Positions 63,040-64,000 of a stretch of DNA of 64,000 bases are shown one piece after another. The position numbers were made by a program, and so were the translations under genes. This stretch comes from Caulobacter sp. FWC26 (GTDB lineage: Bacteria > Pseudomonadota > Alphaproteobacteria > Caulobacterales > Caulobacteraceae), in assembly GCF_002742645.2 (NCBI RefSeq), contig NZ_CP033875.1, positions 1,280,001-1,344,000 on the forward strand. Reading direction: 5' to 3'. Positions within the stretch are counted from its first letter, which is position 1; the number at the start of each line of letters is the position of its first letter. The notes under the pieces are model-generated. The model saw nothing but the letters and a program-made list of their open reading frames with translations. It ran no database searches and was not told where the DNA came from.

Positions 63040-64000
63040 CCAGACGATTGTCCGACCTGTTCAACCGTCCGTTCGTCCATGATCCCGTGATCGCCGGTGT
63101 CACCGCCGACAGCCGCAAGGTCACGGCCGGCTGGCTGTTCGCGGCCCTGCCGGGGACTAAGGTCGACGGCCGCGACTTCGCCGAAGGCGCGGTCGCCAAG
63201 GGCGCGGCGGCGATCCTGGCGCCGGAGGGCGGGCTGGAAGGTTTGGGCGTGCCGGTGGTGCGCTCCGAGGACGCCCGCCGCGCCTACGCCCTCGCGTCGG
63301 CGGCGTTCTGGGGCAAGCAGCCGGCCATGTGCGTGGCCGTCACCGGCACCAACGGCAAGACCTCGGTGGCCGGCTTCTGCCGCCAGATCTTCGCCAAGCT
63401 GGGCCACAAGGCCGCCAGCATGGGCACTCTGGGGGTCGTTGTCAGCCAGCCGGGCCAGCCCGACCAGCAGCTGACGCCCCCGGGGCTGACCACGCCGGAC
63501 GCCGGTGACGTCGCCGAGATGATCGCCCGCCTGGCCGACATGGGTGTGACCCATCTGGCGCTCGAGGCCAGCTCGCACGGCGTCGACCAGCGCCGCATCG
63601 ACGGCGTCAAGCTGAGCGCGGCCGGCTTTACCAACTTCACCCAGGACCACCTCGACTATCACGGCTCGATGGAGGCCTATCGCGCCGCCAAGCTGCGCCT
63701 GTTCGACACCCTGACGCCCGTCGGCGCCACGGCGGTGCTGAACGCCGACAGCGAGGCGTTCCCCACTTTCGCCTCGGCCGCCGTCACCTCGGGCCAGAGC
63801 GTCTTCTCCGTCGGCGAGGACGGGCAGGGCCTGCGGTTGTTGTCGCGGACCCCGACACCGGCCGGCCAGGACCTGCTCGTCGAGGCGGAGGGGGGCGTTC
63901 ATCACCTCAAGCTGCCGCTGGCCGGCGCTTTCCAGGCGTCGAATGTGCTTGTCGCGGCGGGCCTGTGCATCGCCGCCGGCGAGGACAGCGCCAAGGTGCT
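63036..64000 (+). CDS. murE: UDP-MurNAc-tripeptide synthetase MurE, 5' part (runs off the window)
   Basis: The first 321 codons of the ligase that adds meso-diaminopimelate to UDP-MurNAc-Ala-Glu. The N-terminal domain shows VIAGVTADSRKVTAGWLFAA, the ATP-binding loop is AVTGTNGKTSVAGF, and the later ASSHGVDQRRIDG and FTNFTQDHLDYHG are diagnostic of Mur ligases of the MurE type. The start ATG 63036 overlaps the ftsI stop. The family is about 490 residues, so about 170 residues and the DAP-selectivity motif lie outside. It is the last gene in view. Confidence 0.96.
   Translation, partial: MTRRLSDLFNRPFVHDPVIAGVTADSRKVTAGWLFAALPGTKVDGRDFAEGAVAKGAAAILAPEGGLEGLGVPVVRSEDARRAYALASAAFWGKQPAMCVAVTGTNGKTSVAGFCRQIFAKLGHKAASMGTLGVVVSQPGQPDQQLTPPGLTTPDAGDVAEMIARLADMGVTHLALEASSHGVDQRRIDGVKLSAAGFTNFTQDHLDYHGSMEAYRAAKLRLFDTLTPVGATAVLNADSEAFPTFASAAVTSGQSVFSVGEDGQGLRLLSRTPTPAGQDLLVEAEGGVHHLKLPLAGAFQASNVLVAAGLCIAAGEDSAKV

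Overview
The window is GC-rich alphaproteobacterial chromosome, almost certainly Caulobacter or a close relative. The reasons are a FliX-type flagellar regulator divergent from flgI with CtrA-like and sigma-54 signals between them, a DksA that has lost most of its zinc cysteines, an SOS box of the form GAAC-N7-GAAC at uvrA, a double-domain cold-shock protein, and dense, overlapping operons with GTG/TTG starts. Species-level assignment is inference.

Layout. 1-2.5 kb: the 3' part of an rRNA operon (23S, 5S, initiator tRNA-Met), then a tandem cold-shock gene (2.7-3.2 kb) and a malic enzyme on the minus strand (3.4-5.6 kb). 5.8-26.8 kb: a purine-degradation region in four transcription units. These are uraH-xdhA-xdhB-xdhC-guaD (+); atzG/hpxX-atzE/hpxY-hpxZ-nucleoside hydrolase (-); a formamidase-family gene (+); and allantoate amidohydrolase-ureidoglycine aminotransferase-puuE-uraD-puuD-tetR (-). 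An RTX protein and a YceI lipoprotein gene sit inside this region. Together the enzymes convert guanine, hypanthine-type bases and nucleosides through xanthine, urate, 5-hydroxyisourate, OHCU, allantoin, allantoate and ureidoglycine to oxalurate and beyond. The first gene of each unit is preceded by a related palindrome (AAGTAA-N8-TTACTT type), and a tetR gene closes the longest unit, so a single dedicated regulon is my main proposal.

26.8-31.6 kb: an MscS channel, then a cluster of DUF2177, CFA-synthase-like methyltransferase, FAD oxidoreductase and DUF1365 genes (lipid modification). 31.6-37.6 kb: trmFO, a GST, and four paralogous multi-pass membrane proteins of unknown function. 37.6-43.3 kb: uvrA with its SOS box, a 55-residue membrane peptide, an ABC-F ATPase with a possible leader ORF, and a lysine-methyltransferase-like gene. 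43.3-46.5 kb: flagellar P-ring genes (flgI, flgJ-like, flgN/flbY-like), fliX and dksA. 46.6-57.5 kb: an M16 peptidase, a PPOX flavoprotein, a single-domain response regulator, an enoyl-CoA hydratase, DUF3052, MpaB-type oxygenase, a Baeyer-Villiger-type monooxygenase, an EamA transporter, an AmpD-type amidase and a PaiB-type regulator. 57.65-58.04 kb: RNase P RNA, followed by a low-GC intramembrane-protease-like gene between short direct repeats. 59.4 kb to the end: the start of the division and cell-wall cluster (mraZ, rsmH, ftsL, ftsI, murE), with an MraZ box array upstream of mraZ; murE runs off the edge.

Several families of intergenic inverted repeats punctuate the window, mostly between genes of one operon or after operon ends.
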